A DNA stretch of 64,000 bases from Eremophila alpestris peregrina (lineage: Eukaryota; Chordata; Aves; Passeriformes; Alaudidae), in the NCBI GenBank assembly GCA_009792885.1, contig WMCF01000014.1, positions 10,869,924-10,933,923 of the forward strand, read 5' to 3'. Made by a program: the position numbers and the translations under genes. Below, piece by piece: positions 59,801-64,000 of this stretch (within the stretch, counting starts at the first letter, position 1; every line of letters begins with the position of its first letter). The notes beneath the pieces are model-generated. The model saw nothing but the letters and a program-made list of their open reading frames with translations. It was not told where the DNA came from and ran no database searches.

Positions 59801-61806
59801 CACTGGGGCCATGCCAGTGGGGTGATGTACAGCCTCTCCTCTCAAATTGTATTCCTTGGGAAGCAGCAGGACTGAAATTTGCGGAGAAGTTCCATGTGTT
59901 TAGGGGGAAAAGGAAAAAAAAACATCCTACTCAAATGTGCTGATAGTAAAGGTTTGTTCTTTAAATATCTTGTGTTTATGCTAGAACCATTACCACAAAG
60001 CAAGCAACATGTTTTGTCTACAGACTGACCCATGTACCAAGTTTGGTATTAGCTGCCTTTCATTCCTTTTAGATAGTCTCTTGCTGCTATTAATAGAAAC
60101 TTATGCAAGCTTCCTAGTGTCCAAAAATTGCCTGGACATAACAAGAGGCTTTGCCTTTGTGTGTGAACCTTTTTGGCTGTGTATTTTTGGCCATTGTGCT
60201 GGAAACAGCAGAGCAGGGTCCCTTGCAGAGGTTAAAGACTTGTTCTGCTGGATGGAGCTGCTGGAAAACTCCAAAGGGAAGGCCCTCTCCTTTCAGATCT
60301 TCCTCTAAACAGGACACTGATGAGCTCCTTGCTGTCCCTAAACCTTGCCTGATCCCCCAGCTTGCTCCAGATTGCAGCCTTGTCAGCCTGCCAGCTTTGC
60401 AGCTGCCCTTGCCCCACTCCTGCCATATGACCTTGATTAGCTGAAGCATTTCTAACCATGGTATCTCTCAACCTGGCCTGTATGAACACAGCTGGCTGAG
60501 AGGGTGATTGCCTGTGAAGCTGCTCTGTCAGGCATGAGGCAGGGTAAATTTTGGTAGGAAGGTAGTGACAAACTCGAGGAGATCCTGGGGGGAGAGGGGT
60601 AATCGCAACTCATTTTTTAGCCTGCATCAGCTGCAGCCAGCACAGCATGTTAAACTGCAGCCAGAGCAGTTTGGCAGTGCTTACAAACTCTGCTAGTGAG
60701 GCTGACCACTAACAGAGCTTATAAAGTCAGATTTTTGGCAAGCTTTTAGACCACTGTGTTCCTGATGGAACTCTTTAACGTCTCCTAAAAAAGTATCCAA
60801 CATTATCAGAAAGAGCCCTGTTCTCTAGAGCTGGGCCAGTACCCATGAATGAAACAAAGCTGACAGCACTGAACTGCAACAGCTTAGTGGGGAGGAGGGA
60901 GGAAACACACACACAAAGCAGGACTTCAAAAAATAGAATATAGTTCTCTGTTTTGAAGTCTCACATCACAGAATGTTTCTTGCGTACCTCAGCGTACTTC
61001 TGCTAACATGTTCTATGCAGAAACCTTCAAAAGGAAAACATGTTTTTTCTCTGATGAAGTTATACACTAGGGTTGTTTTTTTATTTCTGAAACATTCATG
61101 AACTCAAGAGAGATAAGTCCCTTAGTATTTTTCATTCCTGGGGATTTACATTTCTTGAGATCTGGAAAGAATAAACGCAAGAAGATCCAAATGGTAAAAT
61201 GCAGAGGAGGACCCATGTGTCATGGTCCCAAGTCTCTAGGATAATCACAGCAATAGTTTTATGTGACAGAGCTGTATTATAGAGGAAAACTGATCTTTTC
61301 AGCCTTTTCCCTTATTTGACAGGTCCAGTGCATTGCTTATGATACATGTGTAGTGCCCACTGACACTGAGAAGCTGTTTTGACGACCTGTTGAGCAAAGG
61401 AAAATGGGACTTCTCAGCATGGCTGTGTGCAGCTTGTCTTCAGGGAAATGGCATAAAAGGGACTGGAATAAACCAGTTCCAGTGTAGGCCCACTTGGGAT
61501 AACTAACAGGGAAGCAGTTGAACGCCAGTGCATGTTTTCATGGGTGCAGAAATCTGTAAGAGCTGAGCACAGTTAGCATGTGAAGGAGCAATATAACCTC
61601 TCGTGGTGCATAGGAAACTGTGGGAAATTAGCAGAATAAACACTAGCCAGTGGGGTAAAAAAAAAAAAGTCTCGATGTGCCTTCTATCTTTTGGTGTTAG
61701 CACAGAGCATTTACTGGCAGTCTGTCACTGGAGTTTAAATAGGATTGAAGTGCTGCTTGATTGCCTGAGTGAAAACATTTTGCCTTTTTTTTTTTTTTCT
61801 TGGCAG
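53817..61806. other. Non-coding stretch, no gene seen
   Basis: No gene is supported. Frames of 121-138 codons (for example 53,787-54,203 minus, 56,799-57,206 plus, 59,492-59,875 plus) have no recognisable domain. An AAAG simple repeat lies at 56,236-56,257, and A and T runs at 61,657 and 61,785. No mobile element was recognised. Confidence 0.5.
56236..56257. repeat. (AAAG)n simple repeat after an A run
   Basis: Ten A residues are followed by three GAAA units. It is a low-complexity tract with no other signature. Confidence 0.85.
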
Positions 61807-61873
61807 CTACAAAAAACCTTGAAGCCAAAAACCTTAAAGGATTGCTCAGTATTGAAGCACTTTATTTGTGCAT
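61807..61873 (+). other. Acceptor/donor-bounded 67-nt open segment (possible exon)
   Basis: A 14-base T run and CTTGGCAG precede the segment, forming a strong acceptor-like signal. It ends at CAT followed by GTGAGT, a strong donor-like signal. Two of the three frames are open throughout; one reads with several leucine and lysine residues (TKNLEAKNLKGLL and on). I recognise no protein. Signals this good arise by chance in long DNA, so this is a candidate only. It could also be an exon of a non-coding transcript. Confidence 0.2.
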
Positions 61874-63179
61874 GTGAGTGTTTCCCTCCCATCCCCCCTC
61901 CTATGGTCTATTTATGTGAAATACTGGCAGAAAAGAGTAAATAGAGAGAAATATGTATATTCTTTTTATTATTTCTTGGCAGGCTGCTCACAACATAGAG
62001 CACTTTTGAGGTGAATTTAGATGAGCATGTAAATACAAACAATATCTCAAAAATTCTGGAAGTCCATTTCAGATTTTTTCAGAGCACTTTTCTTGTGCCT
62101 TTGTCTCCCTCATTGCTACATTCATTGCAAAGCCTATTTTCCTTTCTTTATTTAAGTCCTATGTGTAGGAAATTTGTGCCTTCATTTTGATGTCATTACC
62201 TGCCACTTTTTCCATTTTAGCAATTTTTATAATCACCTTACCTTTCTCAATATATTATCCAGGCCAAGATATGACTTTCTTCTGGACTTGGAGAGTAAAA
62301 TTGCCAAAGTGCAAAAATTACCAGTTGTGAAAAGTGCTCAAACAGCAGTGATTACTTGCTGTGCTCAAGGTGCAAAGTTTGTTTTTGTTTAAGGCCCTGT
62401 ATGCAGAGTTTTATTACTGACATGAGAGTGATGGCCATATGTGCCTGCAAAGAATGAGGGAAGGTCAGTGACCTACAAGCCAGGAAAAAACTCTATCAAG
62501 GAGAAGAGCAGCAAAGAAACATCTAACTGCAATTACATCCTAAGTACCCCTCCATTTTGCTGCTGTGATAAAACCCTCAAAGGCTTTTTGGTCATCTTTA
62601 ACTCCCAGGCATTATATTATTGTAAAATCATTAATGACTTGTCCCAGATTCAGAAAATGGGCTTAGTAGGACTTCCAAAGTGGTTTTTTACTCCCTCCCA
62701 GCATGAAGCCCAGTCCCTGTAGGCTGGGAGGCAGCTTGCCCAAAGCAAGGCATGGTGCTACCAGTGAGAAATAGCGTTTCCCAGTACAGGGAGGATGGGG
62801 TCTGGTGTGGGGAGGTACTTCTGGCCAGTGCCTGTGCAGGGCAGTGCCACAAGCTCTCCTGCATGAAAAGCTCACAGTTGTGCCCTTCCATCTGACCTGA
62901 AGCACCACCATGATGTGCAAGACCATGGCTTCAGTAGTGACCTGGGAGAATAGGGCATGTCTGCCCCAAAGATAGGGTGACAGAGCTGGAGGTGGCCAGG
63001 GGCTGCTTCCAAGCTGTGATGCCCCAGGCCCAGCTAGCCCTGCATGGGGCTGAGTGATAAGCCAAGGGTAACACCCCACTCATGCTGGTGGAGCAAGATA
63101 CAGCAATGCCCTTCAGGCACTGTGCAAGGAGGAACTTAAATTTGGTCTCTTTCCATCAGGCAAAAAGTTTATTACAGAT
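61874..63179. other. Non-coding stretch, no gene seen
   Basis: No gene is supported. The 138-codon minus frame at 62,663-63,079 lies in a locally GC-rich patch and matches nothing known to me. Confidence 0.5.
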
Positions 63180-63219
63180 GGACTAAATTCCAGTATGTGG
63201 AATTTAGGGAGTTTAGTCC
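63180..63219. repeat. Hairpin with a nested duplicated arm end
   Basis: GGACTAAATTCCA at 63,180-63,192 pairs with TGGAATTTAG at 63,198-63,207. The missing end of the complementary arm (TTTAGTCC) is found nine bases further on, after a small internal duplication (TTTAGGGAG followed by TTTAG). The original perfect 13-bp-arm inverted repeat thus appears to have been broken by a short duplication. Confidence 0.7.
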
Positions 63220-63729
63220 AGGCCCAGCAGTAGTGAGTACTTATGGCAGACCTCATGAAGTTCTCTTGGAGTTTCAGTATTTCTACTGACTTTTGTGTAA
63301 GAGATCATTAGGAAATAGAGGTGGCTAAAAAATAATAATCAAACCTTCCCTTTTTGAGCCCCAGTAAAATCACAAAACTGGAGGTTTGACTTCAGACTCC
63401 CTCCTCTGATCTTTGCTGTTTTTCTGATGTGCAGACATTTTCCATCTAAAAATAGTAAATCTCATTGTGTGGGAGGTGTATTTAAACAGTGTTCTTTAGA
63501 ATATAAATATTATTATTACTTAAGCTAACCCTGCTGCAGAGAAGTTCACAAACTTATGCTAGATGGCTGCCTGCTGTCTATAGGAAGTGTCAAATGCTTT
63601 CAAACAGGGCCTTTCTGGGAACATTTCTGCAATGGGACACGGCTGTGGGTTTTTGTAGGGGGCTGTATGACACCTTGATGCCTGTGAATTACAGAGGCCT
63701 TCAAGAAATCTGCACCTTACAGGCTCAAG

Positions 63730-63960
63730 CCATTACAGTATTGAGTTAATAATTAGGTTTTAAATACCGCTGTAACTTTCATTTGTGATAGAGATAATTT
63801 GCAATCATATGCTGCTTTGGATTGGATAGAGCCTAAATTGAATCTAAAATGAGGAACATCACTCAAAACAGACTGAAGGAGCTAATTATTTTAATAAAAA
63901 TACAGCTGTGCTTGCCGTTTTAATAACCTTAACAGATCAAGGCATATATGCACGGGGAGG
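63730..63960. promoter_or_regulatory. Possible conserved non-coding element at window end
   Basis: TAAT/ATTA cores (GAGTTAATAATTAGG, GCTAATTATTTTAATAAAA, GTTTTAATAACC), an E-box CAGCTG at about 63,903, TTTGCAATCATATGC and ATTGGATAG occur within 230 bases, with isolated CpGs retained. There is no repeat or coding signature. The block may continue past the window edge. The evidence is motif texture only. Confidence 0.33.
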
Positions 63961-64000
63961 CCTTTAACTAGAACTTGTATTACCATGAGACTGTAGCCTT

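Noticed and set aside
59492..59875. 127-codon frame with some resemblance in tone to a retroelement polyprotein
   Set aside because: I could not find a diagnostic motif (no aspartic protease DTG, no reverse-transcriptase YxDD), so no retroviral call is justified.
1..64000. tRNA, rRNA, CRISPR arrays, bacterial operons, mitochondrial insertions
   Set aside because: I saw no cloverleaf with A/B boxes, no rRNA core sequence, no regularly spaced repeats, no ribosome-binding-site/ORF organisation and no mitochondrial gene sequence.

Overview
This 64 kb window looks like non-coding nuclear DNA from a bird, most likely a songbird. The evidence is four 5'-truncated CR1 LINE fragments with the avian CR1 3' tail (an ATTCTATG-like octamer end and the motif GGTTGGAAGAGACC). 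One of them keeps a readable C-terminal piece of CR1 ORF2. Other interspersed repeats are sparse, microsatellites are short, and the base composition is AT-leaning. The songbird assignment rests on my memory of how the 42.5 kb CR1 copy reads in passerine genomes and is weaker than the assignment to birds. I find no protein-coding gene, tRNA, rRNA or CRISPR array that I can support. Open frames longer than 100 codons overlap others on the opposite strand, carry no recognisable domain, and are best read as chance. The window is probably intergenic or lies inside a very large intron.

Layout: 1-15 kb holds a TG/GA microsatellite, a 0.55 kb CR1 fragment (about 2.0-2.6 kb), a short perfect hairpin at 9.15 kb, a CR1 tail at 10.9 kb and a small CpG-island-like patch at 12.3-12.5 kb. 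At 14.78-14.92 kb there is a clear laboratory or assembly artefact: back-to-back Tn5 mosaic ends (the Nextera mate-pair junction) flanked by two copies of the same 56 bases. At 15.5-16.1 kb lies a homeodomain-motif-rich block that looks like a conserved non-coding element. The stretch 16-29 kb is ordinary DNA with a GC-rich segment dense in chance open frames at 21.0-22.9 kb and traces of an old amniote repeat near 25.8 kb. At 29.3 kb there is a 78-base foldback of pre-microRNA size. The stretch 29-42 kb is mostly plain, with homopolymer clusters at 34.7 kb and a second enhancer-like block at 39.2-39.5 kb (octamer plus PBX-MEIS motifs). Two more CR1 pieces lie at 42.5 and 45.4 kb. At 52.9-53.8 kb there is an (AT)18 tract and a diverged direct repeat of about 100 bases whose copies are about 0.6 kb apart. 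Near 61.8 kb is an acceptor/donor-bounded 67-base open segment, and the window ends in another TAAT-rich block.

There is no operon-like organisation. If the window has a function, it is probably regulatory: several blocks with homeobox, octamer, SOX or PBX-MEIS motifs, of the kind that serve distant developmental genes. No target gene can be named from this sequence. The best leads are the 29.3 kb hairpin (possible small RNA), the 15.5 and 39.3 kb blocks (possible enhancers) and the 53 kb repeat pair. The most certain unusual finding is the sequencing-adapter artefact at 14.83 kb.
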